Part shown: piece by piece, positions 1 to 8,819 of the stretch
Layout of the letters: the number at the start of each line of letters is the position of its first letter
Position numbering within the stretch: position 1 is the first letter of the stretch
NCBI GenBank assembly: GCA_002393575.1
Contig: DGSN01000062.1
Span: 1 to 64,000, forward strand
Direction: 5' to 3'
Length of the DNA stretch: 64,000 nt
DNA from: Prevotellaceae bacterium UBA4361
GTDB lineage: Bacteria; Bacteroidota; Bacteroidia; Bacteroidales; Bacteroidaceae
The notes under the pieces: generated by a model
Told to the model about the DNA's origin: nothing
Seen by the model: only the letters and a program-made list of their open reading frames with translations
The model's database searches: none
Made by a program: the position numbers and the translations under genes

Positions 1-1718
1 GTGCCAGAACGACGGGCTACCTTGTTGGCAAGGAAGGAAGGGTCGTTGCGGTGGAGGGCGATGCGCTGTAGGTCGGCAAAGCGGAAACCTTCGAAGGACT
101 CTTCGAGTGCCATTTCATCAACAAGGAGGTTCTCCACGTAGAGGATGGAGTCGTTGCGTGTTGGCAACGAAGGGATGATGTAAGTGGTGTCGGCATCAGC
201 ATCTCCACATCCACGGGAATGAATGCCAGAGGTGTTTTCACGCGTAAAGGAGTATTGGCTGAACTGGATGAGACTGCCTGCACGTGCCTGCTCAGCTGCA
301 CTGATGTAGCCACGCTCCAAGGTGATGTAGTTGATACCCCACTTCAGCACAGCGAATGCTGACTCTGGATAGCCTGCACGGTTGAGTGCTTCGGCATAGC
401 GGAGATAGACAGGAGCCAGTCGGTAGGTGGTGACGGTTGGCAGGATGAGCTGATGTGTCACACTGTTTCTGTTGCTGTTAGCACTGGTTGAGAACTTGCT
501 GTTGGTCTGTCGGATGCTGGAATAGTTGGTGTTGGTAGCACCCGAAGCACGCTGCGAGAGAACGGTATAGAGGCGGAGGTCGCCACGAAGGTTCTCGTTT
601 ACGTAGGTGAGTGTGTCTGGAGGACTGATGGTGTCAATCATCTGCGTAGATGGGTCGGAATAGACCATCGTGTAGTGCTGAGCACGTGAGAGCTGCTTGA
701 GTGCGCCAGACGAAGTGGCTTGGAAGTAATAGTTGTTGTCTTCCGTAGAGTTGAACACATCGGGCAAAAGGCTGATAATGCCATTGTACTCGGAAGTCTC
801 CATCAGAATGTAGGAGAGTGTTTCGTCACCACTTCGGTTGAAAGCAGATGTATAACCCGATGCCAGCATGGTGAACTCATGGTCAGTCCACATGGTGCGG
901 TTGATGCCAATAGGACGAGCGTTGTTGAGGACGGTGAAGTAGTCGTGATAATACTTGGCTGCTTCCTGGTAGCGTCCGCTCCACAGGCAGAGGTCGCCCA
1001 AGAGGACACGCACTGGGATGAAGAGCTTGGTGGATGGGAGACTGTTCATGTTACCCCACTCGGGTGTCTTGGTATCGACGTATGGTGCGAGGTCGGTGAT
1101 GAAATAGTCGGCAATCTGCTGGATGTCGTACTTAGGGTAGAGGTTCACGTCGCCTTCTTTCTCAGTGAGGATTGGCTGTGTGACGAATGGCACGCTGCCG
1201 TAGTGGATGGCAAGCTGGAGGTAGGTCCATGCACGGAATGCCTTCACTGCTGCATATTCGCGTGCAAAGACTTTCTCGCCTCGCTTGGTGAGCATGGTAT
1301 CAACTCGCGAGAGGAAGAAGTTGCAGTTCTGAATCACGGCATAGTAGTCTGACACCTCGTTGTAGGCATTGTTGGCATCGGCTGTGAAATTGGCAAGTTG
1401 CTGAAGGTCGTTGGATGCGTTCTCTGTGACTTCGGTGAGGTCGCCACGGATTTCGCCCAGGATGATGGTGCGGTCAGCCAGTTTCTGTATCTTGTTGACG
1501 ATGCCGAGCACGGAATAGACCGTGTCGTTTGGTGTGTTGAGGTTGTTGTCCTCGTAGAACTCCACCAAACTGGATTCAGGCTCTGTGCAGGAAGAGAGAG
1601 TGAAAAGTGAAAAGTGAGAAATGAAAAATAGGAGTAGAAGACCCACCCCCAGCCCCTCCCTGTGAGGGATGGGAGTAGATACTCTGCTCATCAATTTGCT
1701 TGATATATAATTCTTCAT
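1..1718 (-). CDS. SusD/RagB-family outer-membrane lipoprotein, partial
   Basis: The minus-strand frame opens at the ATG at 1718 and stays open to the left edge of the window, so the 3' end is missing (572 codons seen). The protein has a lipoprotein signal ending in LSSC, then a helical SusD-like body. The segment EESFEGFRFADLQRIAL near the edge is the typical C-terminal SusD pattern. SusD proteins cap a SusC barrel and bind the substrate at the cell surface. It lies 150 bp downstream of a SusC gene on the same strand, the usual SusC-SusD order. The signal peptide is odd: its first half (residues about 11-24) is encoded by a copy of a dispersed GGGAGGG hairpin repeat, and its hydrophobic core (ISHFSLFTLSSC) by a heptanucleotide tract. 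The start could be the in-frame ATG nine codons later. Family assignment is firm; the ligand is unknown. Confidence 0.9.
   Translation of the reverse strand, partial: MKNYISSKLMSRVSTPIPHREGLGVGLLLLFFISHFSLFTLSSCTEPESSLVEFYEDNNLNTPNDTVYSVLGIVNKIQKLADRTIILGEIRGDLTEVTENASNDLQQLANFTADANNAYNEVSDYYAVIQNCNFFLSRVDTMLTKRGEKVFAREYAAVKAFRAWTYLQLAIHYGSVPFVTQPILTEKEGDVNLYPKYDIQQIADYFITDLAPYVDTKTPEWGNMNSLPSTKLFIPVRVLLGDLCLWSGRYQEAAKYYHDYFTVLNNARPIGINRTMWTDHEFTMLASGYTSAFNRSGDETLSYILMETSEYNGIISLLPDVFNSTEDNNYYFQATSSGALKQLSRAQHYTMVYSDPSTQMIDTISPPDTLTYVNENLRGDLRLYTVLSQRASGATNTNYSSIRQTNSKFSTSANSNRNSVTHQLILPTVTTYRLAPVYLRYAEALNRAGYPESAFAVLKWGINYITLERGYISAAEQARAGSLIQFSQYSFTRENTSGIHSRGCGDADADTTYIIPSLPTRNDSILYVENLLVDEMALEESFEGFRFADLQRIALHRNDPSFLANKVARRSG
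1619..1684. repeat. GGGAGGG hairpin repeat, copy 1 (inside a coding sequence)
   Basis: This copy has the order GAGTATCTACTCCC, then CCCTCACAGGGAGGG, then GGGTGGGTCTTC (read on the minus strand) and is in frame inside the SusD signal peptide. Related copies occur at 14047-14090, 23226-23310 and 61061-61127. The core CCCTCACAGGGAGGG can fold as a hairpin. Confidence 0.75.
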
Positions 1719-1735
1719 AATTATCATAATTATTG

Positions 1736-1862
1736 AGTTTTTGAGTTTTTAAGTTTTTGAGTTTTTAAGTTCTTGTGTTTTGGCTGAGATTTCTGAGTTG
1801 TTAACAATCGAATCTCTTGTTGAAAACTAAAAAACTTAGAAACTCAAAAACTTAAAAACTAA
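1736..1862. repeat. Tract of 8- to 9-nt repeats between SusC and SusD
   Basis: The gap between the SusC stop and the SusD start is filled with degenerate copies of GAGTTTTTAA / AACTCAAAAA. The two flanks are in opposite polarity, so the tract can fold back on itself. The same words recur at 19700-19740 and 34590-34628. Confidence 0.6.
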
Positions 1863-1868
1863 TTCTAA

Positions 1869-4800
1869 TTAGAGTTTAATCTTCACGCCGAGTGAGAAAT
1901 TGCGTCCGAGTGAGAGGAGTCCGCGGTCGATGCCCTGTCCGAGCACGGTGTTGCTCTGTGCAAATTCTGGGTCGGAGCCGAGATAGCGAGTGAGGGTGAA
2001 GAGGTTGTTTCCTGCTGCCCAGATGGTAATACCTTGCAGATAGGTGTTACTGATTGGGATGTCGTAGGAAAGCGTGACGTTCTTCAGGCGGAGATAGCTG
2101 CCATCCTCAATCCAACGGTCGGAGAATCGGCTGTTGCCCATCTGGTCGCCGTAAGTGGCATGAGGGATGTCGGTGTTCTGTCCTTCGTAAGTCCAACGGT
2201 GCAGCATGGCAGTGGTCTGGTTGTAGAAGTTGTTGCCACCTTCGAGGATGCTGCGCTGGTAGTTGTAGATGTCGTTACCAAGAGAGTAGTTGAACACGAG
2301 GTCGAGGGTGAAGTGCTTGTAGGTGAGCTTCGTGAAGATGTTTCCGTAAGCGTCAGGGTTAGGGTCGCCGATGACTTGTCGGTCAGCATCGTTGATGATG
2401 CCATCGTCGTTGGTATCGACAAACTTCATGTCGCCTGCACGGAAATACTGGCGAAGTCCCGTGGACGAAATCTGATAGACGTTTGCGTTGGTTGCTTCGG
2501 CAGTTGTGGAGAAAACGCCATTGGTCTTGTAGCCGTAGAACATGCCAGCAGGCTGTCCCACCTGACTGATGATGGTGGCTCCGTAGAGTTCGGTTGTGAA
2601 CGACTTGGAACTGTTAGGCAATTCCTTGATTTTGTTCTTGTAGTGACCGATGCTGGCACCGAGCGACCATGTCCAATTCTTCGTTGCAATGAGACGCAGG
2701 TTGAAGTTAGCATCGAATCCTTCGTTCGAGAGCTTGCCACCGTTTGTCCAATTGGTGTTCATACCCGTGAGGTAAGAGAGGGCATTGAGGGAAAGGAGGT
2801 TGCTGGTGGTGCTGCGGAAATAGTTAAGACCGAACTGAATGCGGTTGTTCACTGCGGCGAGTTGTATGCCAGCTGTGAGTCGGGAAGTGGATTCCCACTG
2901 GAGCTTGGTGTTGCCGATGTTGCCGAGTGTCTTGCCAGAGATGCTGTTGAACATCTTACCTGCCACGAAATAGGTGCGTGACACTTGGGAATTGACATCG
3001 TCGTTACCCAGCATGTCGAAACCGACATTGAGCTTGAGGAAGTCGATACCCTTGAGGCGATACCAAGGCTCGTTGCTGATGACCCAGGCTGCGGCTACGG
3101 ATGGGAAGAATCCCCAAGCGTACTTGCCAATCTTCACACTGTTCTTGGCATCGACGCCGAAGCGTGAGGAGCCGTCCATAGAGAGTGCTGCGAGGAAGTA
3201 GAAACGCTCAGCATAGTTGTAGTTGGCTTGTGCGTAGTAGGTCATATCAACGTACTTGTCTTCTGTTCCGTCGGTCTGCTTGTAGGAAAGCGAAGAAGAC
3301 ATGTTTGGAGTCTTGTCATTACCTGAGTTGTAACCAATCTGGGTGTCGAGCTTGTAGGCACTGTTGAGGTAGCGCAAACCACCGCGAACGTCGAAGATAT
3401 GTGCATTGAAGCGACGATTCCAATTGAAATAGGTGTCACTCATAATGACAGTTTGCTTTCCTGCCAATGCCGCACTGCAGTTATCAACACGACCGATGCC
3501 TGCCACGTCGTAGCTTGGCACGCCATTTGTTGGGAGATAGTAATTCTGGTCGGTATTGACAAGGCTGAATGCGAAGTGCTCAGTGACGCTCCAATAGCGG
3601 TTGATGTCCCACTTAGGGCGCACAGAGAGGGTGATGGAGCGGTTGCCGAAGTTGTTGCGGTTGTTGCCATCGCCATTGCGAAGAATGGCAACAGGATTGG
3701 CAAGCGATGTGCGATAGCTGTTGTTGGCGAGTACGTCGTTCAGATAGTCGTCAGCCTCAGCAATGTAGTTCGACACGTGTCCCTGTGCATCGAATGCGAA
3801 TGGGGAGAGGAACGGAGCCTTGATGAGACTGAGGAATGCTGGCGAGGAGATGATGCCATCGGTGATATTGTCCTTGATACCGTTGTCACGCATATCGCGG
3901 GTGACATCGCTGTAGCTCGCATCGAAACGGACAGATGCCTTGCGCGAAAGACTGATGTCGGTGTTGAAGCGCATGTTGAAACGCGAGAAGTCGGTGTTCT
4001 TGAGCGTTGCGTCTGCCTTGGTATAGCCTACGGAGAGGTTGTAGTTTGCCACATCGTCACCACCCTGCACGTTGATGCTGTAGTTCTGGGTGAATGCCTG
4101 GTCATAGACCTGCTTGCGCCAGTCGGTGTTGTTGTGGAACTGAGAGTAATAGTAGTAATTAGGGTCGGTGTTGAGGAACTTGAACGAGTTGGACTTGGTT
4201 CCTGTGGTACCGATGAGTTCGGATGCATACACGCGGAACTGTTCTGCGTTCATCATATCCACTTCCTTTGGCAGGAGTTCGTAACTGCCACCAATGCTAA
4301 GGTCGATACGCGTTGCCATCGACTTGTTACGCTTGGTTTCAATCACTACCACACCATTGGCAGCCTTGGCACCGTAGATGGCAGTTCCGTTCTTCAGCAC
4401 GGAAATCTTCTCGATGTCCTCCACCATGATGTTGGCAAGGAGGTTGTTGAAGAAACCGTCGTGGAGGGAAGGACGGGTGAGTTGCATGTCCTGTGGCACA
4501 CCGTCGATGATGACGAGTGGCTGGGCATTGGCATTGAGGGAGTTGATACCATTCATGAACATGGCAATGCCTTGTCCTGGCACACCGCTACGAGTGAGTG
4601 TGCGGAGGTCGCCGCCGAAGTTCGACTGAATCTGGTTGTCGATGGAAATGTCGTTGTTGTTATAGGTGACTTTCGCCGTGCGCATGCTTTGCGCCGAAGT
4701 GGAAGGCGTGTAGATGTCCTTGAACTTGTCGCTATACATGAGTGTGCGGAGTTGGCTCTGTCCACCAATCGACTGCTCAACGAGCGAATAGCCTTCTGCC

Positions 4801-5081
4801 TCGAAGGAGAGAACCGTGGCGTAGGTTGGAATCTTGATGGTATATTGTCCATTCTCGTCGGACATCGCTGCATAGCGACGATCGTTGTACGCAGTGATAC
4901 GCACACCGGCAGCAGGCAATTTCGTTCCTGCATCGATGACAGTACCGCTGATTTCCTTCGTTGGCACACTTGGGCGCTCAACGACAGGCTTCTTCTGAGG
5001 AGTGGCTTCTTCCTGTGCGAAAGTGTCTGACAATTGACAGCTGGCAATTATCGAAAGAAATAGGATTACTCTTTTATTCAT
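1869..5081 (-). CDS. SusC/RagA-family TonB-dependent outer-membrane transporter
   Basis: This 1070-residue protein matches the SusC class in length and order. It has a signal peptide (about residues 1-22, ending DTFAQ), a carboxypeptidase-regulatory-like beta-sandwich (about 40-110, EISGTVIDAGTKLPAAGVRI), a plug domain (about 125-250, with LVIIDGVPQ and ISVLKNGTAIYGAKAANGVV) and a long beta-barrel ending in an aromatic/hydrophobic strand. SusC proteins import oligosaccharides or peptides across the outer membrane using TonB energy. The upstream FAS1 lipoprotein gene ends 3 bp before this start, so the two are almost certainly co-transcribed. The downstream partner is the partial SusD gene. 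Substrate cannot be read from sequence; no glycoside hydrolase sits in the same operon. Confidence 0.95.
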   Translation of the reverse strand: MNKRVILFLSIIASCQLSDTFAQEEATPQKKPVVERPSVPTKEISGTVIDAGTKLPAAGVRITAYNDRRYAAMSDENGQYTIKIPTYATVLSFEAEGYSLVEQSIGGQSQLRTLMYSDKFKDIYTPSTSAQSMRTAKVTYNNNDISIDNQIQSNFGGDLRTLTRSGVPGQGIAMFMNGINSLNANAQPLVIIDGVPQDMQLTRPSLHDGFFNNLLANIMVEDIEKISVLKNGTAIYGAKAANGVVVIETKRNKSMATRIDLSIGGSYELLPKEVDMMNAEQFRVYASELIGTTGTKSNSFKFLNTDPNYYYYSQFHNNTDWRKQVYDQAFTQNYSINVQGGDDVANYNLSVGYTKADATLKNTDFSRFNMRFNTDISLSRKASVRFDASYSDVTRDMRDNGIKDNITDGIISSPAFLSLIKAPFLSPFAFDAQGHVSNYIAEADDYLNDVLANNSYRTSLANPVAILRNGDGNNRNNFGNRSITLSVRPKWDINRYWSVTEHFAFSLVNTDQNYYLPTNGVPSYDVAGIGRVDNCSAALAGKQTVIMSDTYFNWNRRFNAHIFDVRGGLRYLNSAYKLDTQIGYNSGNDKTPNMSSSLSYKQTDGTEDKYVDMTYYAQANYNYAERFYFLAALSMDGSSRFGVDAKNSVKIGKYAWGFFPSVAAAWVISNEPWYRLKGIDFLKLNVGFDMLGNDDVNSQVSRTYFVAGKMFNSISGKTLGNIGNTKLQWESTSRLTAGIQLAAVNNRIQFGLNYFRSTTSNLLSLNALSYLTGMNTNWTNGGKLSNEGFDANFNLRLIATKNWTWSLGASIGHYKNKIKELPNSSKSFTTELYGATIISQVGQPAGMFYGYKTNGVFSTTAEATNANVYQISSTGLRQYFRAGDMKFVDTNDDGIINDADRQVIGDPNPDAYGNIFTKLTYKHFTLDLVFNYSLGNDIYNYQRSILEGGNNFYNQTTAMLHRWTYEGQNTDIPHATYGDQMGNSRFSDRWIEDGSYLRLKNVTLSYDIPISNTYLQGITIWAAGNNLFTLTRYLGSDPEFAQSNTVLGQGIDRGLLSLGRNFSLGVKIKL

Positions 5082-5084
5082 GTC

Positions 5085-6731
5085 TTATTCCTCCTCTTCT
5101 TTAGATGGTTTAAGATAGATGCAGTCGAGATAGGTGTCACGCGAATAGCTGGTCTCACGACGGGTGATGCTACACTCCAAGCGGAGACGCACCGTGACGT
5201 TCGTCTGTGCATAGTTGCAGACTGGGAAGGAGAAGGTTCCTATCTTGACTGTATCGACTACGTATGGGTTGTTCGAAACAGCATCCGAGAAAGCCAGTTC
5301 CTGCACATCGCCCTTCTCGTCGGTGTAGAAAAGCGTTGCCGTGAATTTGTTTGGCTTGAAGTCGCGCGAAGCCGTGTTATAGACAGTCTTTGGCAGACAA
5401 ACGGCACAGATGTCGTAAGTGCCCGACAAGGTGTTTGGCACTTCGTATGTCACCGTCCAGTTGGAAGAACTGGTGCGAGGGTTGATACGCATGTATGCCT
5501 GGCTGGAAATGGAGTCGGCATTGCCTGCACTGCGGAACTCCAGTGTGCAGTCTGTGTTCTCCAAGATACGCGACTGCATTTCACCCTCCACTTTCACAGG
5601 CCAGAAGTAAATCTGCTCCTTCTTGAAAGGCCATGCCTTGAGGTTGTAGAACACGCCATTGCTACTTTCGAGCGTGTCCTTCACGTAGGCAGACGAAAGC
5701 AGACCGCCTTCGCTCAACGGCTTGTAATACACATGGTACTCAGGGTCGAGGTATTTGCTGTAGGAAGTGGAGAAAATGGAGTCGTTCAGGTGCTGCAAAT
5801 TGCGGTTGTAGAAGAGATCTTGCATCAACAGGCGATTCACCCAGTAGTTCTGAATGGAGTCGGCTTTGTTCTCGCTGCCGTAGTTGAAATACTTGAGGGC
5901 TTCCTGATAGACAGGTTCCCATACCTCCTTGCTCGGAATGAGGGCGATGTAATTGGAGTCCTCATGGTTGATGTTGCCGAAGGAGCGATAGAGGATGTTG
6001 GAAAGCACCATCACAGAGTCGCTATACACCTTCTGTCCATCCACGAGTCCGCTCTGCACGCTTCGGTCTTCGTCGAGTTCCTGCTTTTCGAACGACTTCA
6101 GGTAGCGGCCCAAGTGGAGATAGTCGTTGATGGTGGTGATGCCTTCATACACATTATATGAATAGCGCACATCGTCGTCAATCACATGGAGCAGACCGTT
6201 CTTCGCAGGCAGGTTGAAGGAGCCACCCACGATGCTGGCGTTCTTGATGCGTTCGGCAGTAATCGGTGTTTGCTTGTCGTTGAGCAGAAGCACGTTCTCA
6301 CCATTGGCACTCGCACCCATGTTGTAGAGGTTGTGAGAAATGTGGTTCATCACGAAGTGGCGAGCCACCATCGAGTCGCCTTTGGCAGTCTGGCACTCAC
6401 GGAGCAGCGAATCCACGTTGAACGTGCTGTTCTTAGGTGCCCAAACAGTGAGCGACTGGTCGGCATTGAGCAGGTCGGCGTATGTGATGTTCGTGCGCTT
6501 GGCGTAGTTATACACATGCGTCACCTTCAGCACCTTGAGGAAATCGCTCAACTGTGCGTCCGACTCCACCAGCTGCAACAGCGTCTTGTCCGATGCTGCA
6601 AGTGCTGGATCGTAGTGGTCGTCCCAAGTGTCGGAACAGGACGTGAAAATAAAGAATGAAGAATGGAGAATGAAGCATGTCAACACCATCGTCAGTCCAT
6701 TCCTAATCTTATGTATTACATGTTGTTTCAT
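5085..6731 (-). CDS. FAS1 (fasciclin) domain lipoprotein, 548 aa
   Basis: The protein starts with a lipoprotein signal whose lipobox is FTSC (Cys near residue 33). A FAS1 module follows (about 45-195), with the core phrase SLTVWAPKNSTF and the closing GLLHVIDDDV. A second, more divergent FAS1-like module covers about 200-330 (YIALIPSKEVW). The last 200 residues look like a beta-sandwich domain and end in an acidic tail. FAS1 domains mediate adhesion or ligand binding in many surface proteins. The gene lies between another FAS1 gene (119 bp upstream) and a SusC gene (3 bp downstream). A surface-exposed partner of SusCD is the natural inference; a glycan-binding role is untested. The signal-peptide core is encoded by TTCATTC-type heptamers. 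Confidence 0.85.
   Translation of the reverse strand: MKQHVIHKIRNGLTMVLTCFILHSSFFIFTSCSDTWDDHYDPALAASDKTLLQLVESDAQLSDFLKVLKVTHVYNYAKRTNITYADLLNADQSLTVWAPKNSTFNVDSLLRECQTAKGDSMVARHFVMNHISHNLYNMGASANGENVLLLNDKQTPITAERIKNASIVGGSFNLPAKNGLLHVIDDDVRYSYNVYEGITTINDYLHLGRYLKSFEKQELDEDRSVQSGLVDGQKVYSDSVMVLSNILYRSFGNINHEDSNYIALIPSKEVWEPVYQEALKYFNYGSENKADSIQNYWVNRLLMQDLFYNRNLQHLNDSIFSTSYSKYLDPEYHVYYKPLSEGGLLSSAYVKDTLESSNGVFYNLKAWPFKKEQIYFWPVKVEGEMQSRILENTDCTLEFRSAGNADSISSQAYMRINPRTSSSNWTVTYEVPNTLSGTYDICAVCLPKTVYNTASRDFKPNKFTATLFYTDEKGDVQELAFSDAVSNNPYVVDTVKIGTFSFPVCNYAQTNVTVRLRLECSITRRETSYSRDTYLDCIYLKPSKEEEE
6644..6680. repeat. TTCATTC heptamer tract encoding a signal-peptide core
   Basis: The codons for the hydrophobic core FILHSSFFIF of the FAS1 lipoprotein are near-perfect copies of the heptamer TTCATTC (read on the coding strand). 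The same heptamers fill the intergenic tracts at 6810-6845, 10615-10650 and 62880-63000. Confidence 0.7.
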
Positions 6732-6850
6732 AATGTATATCTTTGTTTTTATCGGTTCTTGTTAGATGAAGGCTGGAGAACGAAAGAAGAAAATGCCATA
6801 AGAGTGAATCACATTCTTCATTCTTTCATTCTTCATTCTTCATTTAAAAC
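6732..6850. repeat. Intergenic gap with TTCATTC heptamers
   Basis: The gap between two FAS1 genes ends in a TTCATTC tract (about 6810-6845) that touches the stop codon of the upstream gene. No promoter was recognised here, so read-through from the upstream gene is likely. Confidence 0.6.
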
Positions 6851-8791
6851 TTAGTGAGTATCCTCGGCTGTGAGACCGGCATAAACGCTCTTTGGACAAA
6901 GTTCGAAGTAGTTGATTGGGAACTCAGCCTTTGGATTCTCCAACACGAGCTTGAAGCGCACCCAGTATTCGCGGTCAGGATGCAGCGTCTGCGTAGTGAG
7001 AATCTTGCGAAGCTTTCCGCTCTGGGCGCGGAGCACATTCACACCACCCTGCGACCACGAGTCCATGTCCTTCATGTAGCCACGGTTGTGCATGGCCTTG
7101 TCGATAGCTTGGTTGGCTTCTTCATCGCCTTCCACGTCTGCCACCCAACCGATGGTAGGGTCAGCACCCCACACACGGAGGTCGATTGGAATACCCATTG
7201 GCTGCATGTTGTCCTTCTCGCCGAAGTAAATCTGAACCACACCACGCATTTCGCCTGAACCGTAGGCAAAGCGAACTTCGTAGGTGTTTTCTGGCACAGG
7301 AGGGAGCTTGAAGGAGATGTCGAACTGTCCCACCAAGTCAACGGCATCCTGATAAGTCATCATCCAAATGCCACGCTGACGAAGGCTCAAGTCGGGTGTG
7401 TGTCCGTGGAAGTCCCATCCTTCAATCACCTTGAAGCCCGTTGCCTGGTTCATGTTGCCGCGAGCACCGCAGTTCATGAATTCAGGCGTGATGGTCACAG
7501 CGTCGATACGAATACGGTCGTTGAACACCACGTCGCGAGTCTGCACATTGTAGGTGAGGATGTCGTCGATGTAGTGGTAAATGCCGTTCAGCGCCTGCTG
7601 GTCGATGTTGCCCACTTCGGATGGAGCCCAAACACGCACGCCTTTCACGCTGTAGCGGTTGGAAACACCCTTGCGGTTGATGAACAGACCGTCGGCAGGA
7701 GTACTCATCTTCATGATAGTACCAGGCATCAGCGTCGTGTACCAGTCGGTGCAGTCGATGAGGTCGGTATGCGCACAAGTGGTTTTCACTTCGCCATACA
7801 CCGTCCAGTCGTTGTAAGCACCATAGTAAGGCAGGAGGTGGTAGGAAACGAAACGGTTGAGCGGATTCTTGCGGTTCGTCCAGTCGTCGTCATATTTGCC
7901 TGCATCTTCTGGATAGACCTCGTCGTACACCTGCTTGGCGTAAGCCTTGAGGTCGTCGAGGTTGTTGATGCCCGCTTTCTGATACACTTCGTCCTTTTCC
8001 ACGAAAGCCGTGTAGCGTTTCATTCTGATACCCACGTAGTACATCGTATAGGTAGCACCACCCGTACTGATAGGCATACCCTTGTTCACAGAGTCTGCGC
8101 CGCACGAATAGGTATTGTCGATGTACTCATACAGGGAGTCGCACATGCCCGTCAAGTTGAGAGCAGCATTGAAGAGGCTGATTGTGCTGTCCTCTGCCAT
8201 CAGTTCTGGCAGATACTGCGAGTTAGGCTGAATCACATGGTCGAGCGTGTGAACCACACCGTTCTCCACGGAGTCGTCTCTGGCAATCAGTTTTGAGTTC
8301 TTGTTGATATAGTACGCAGCCACACCCGTCACGGCATCAGAATCGGTTGAGAAGGTGAGGTAGCGGTCGTTGAGGTTGGCAGAAGGGATGTTGCCATCGC
8401 TCAAGTCGGTCGTGAAATACGCGTATTTGATGATGTGGTTCCAGGCAATCGTGTCGCACTCAGCCTTCGTCAGTTCATCCACCGATGCCTTGCCATGCTC
8501 CTTCAGGTAGAGCTGCACTGCATCGTTCGTGGGAGCTAAACAGGTGTAAGTGCCGTAGGTTGCCATCATGCCATACATGCCACTGCGGTTGAGAATCGCG
8601 ATGAAGTCGCTGAAGGTTTCCTGACGATTCACCAAGAAATCTGAAACCATCTCACCATCGAACACGTAGTAGTTTTCGGCTGCTGGTTCGTCCGAGCAGG
8701 AGTAGAAAGTGAAAAGTGAAAAGTGAAAAGCGAAAAGCGTAAGCAGCAGCATCATTCCGCTTCTCATCTTATGTATTACATTCTTTTTCAT
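6851..8791 (-). CDS. FAS1 (fasciclin) domain lipoprotein, 646 aa
   Basis: The start at 8791 (MKKNVIHKMRSG) is preferred over one four codons upstream because it resembles the neighbouring lipoprotein starts. A lipobox FYSC follows a hydrophobic core. The first FAS1 module (about 45-200) shows TYTCLAPTNDAV, HIIKYAYF and GVVHTLDHV. A second FAS1-like module (about 200-420) includes YTAFVEKDEVYQKAG and VSYHLLPY. The C-terminal 220 residues form a probable beta-sandwich (YEVRFAYGSGEMRGVVQIYF) that could bind ligand. The gene begins 28 bp after the SusD stop and is followed by the 548-residue FAS1 paralogue, so it is the fourth gene of the operon. The core of the signal peptide (AFHFSLFTF) is encoded by TTTCACT heptamers. 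Confidence 0.85.
   Translation of the reverse strand: MKKNVIHKMRSGMMLLLTLFAFHFSLFTFYSCSDEPAAENYYVFDGEMVSDFLVNRQETFSDFIAILNRSGMYGMMATYGTYTCLAPTNDAVQLYLKEHGKASVDELTKAECDTIAWNHIIKYAYFTTDLSDGNIPSANLNDRYLTFSTDSDAVTGVAAYYINKNSKLIARDDSVENGVVHTLDHVIQPNSQYLPELMAEDSTISLFNAALNLTGMCDSLYEYIDNTYSCGADSVNKGMPISTGGATYTMYYVGIRMKRYTAFVEKDEVYQKAGINNLDDLKAYAKQVYDEVYPEDAGKYDDDWTNRKNPLNRFVSYHLLPYYGAYNDWTVYGEVKTTCAHTDLIDCTDWYTTLMPGTIMKMSTPADGLFINRKGVSNRYSVKGVRVWAPSEVGNIDQQALNGIYHYIDDILTYNVQTRDVVFNDRIRIDAVTITPEFMNCGARGNMNQATGFKVIEGWDFHGHTPDLSLRQRGIWMMTYQDAVDLVGQFDISFKLPPVPENTYEVRFAYGSGEMRGVVQIYFGEKDNMQPMGIPIDLRVWGADPTIGWVADVEGDEEANQAIDKAMHNRGYMKDMDSWSQGGVNVLRAQSGKLRKILTTQTLHPDREYWVRFKLVLENPKAEFPINYFELCPKSVYAGLTAEDTH
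8699..8742. repeat. TTTCACT heptamer tract encoding a signal-peptide core
   Basis: Read on the minus strand this is a run of TTTCACT-type heptamers. Three heptamers equal seven codons, giving the repeating peptide FHFSLFT, seen here as AFHFSLFTF just before the lipobox cysteine. Confidence 0.7.
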
Positions 8792-8819
8792 AATGTATGC
8801 CATTGTTTATTTTAGGAGA

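Noticed and set aside
3399..5030. Plus-strand open frame of 543 codons opposite the second SusC gene
   Set aside because: Antisense shadow of plug and barrel codons with no recognisable domain.
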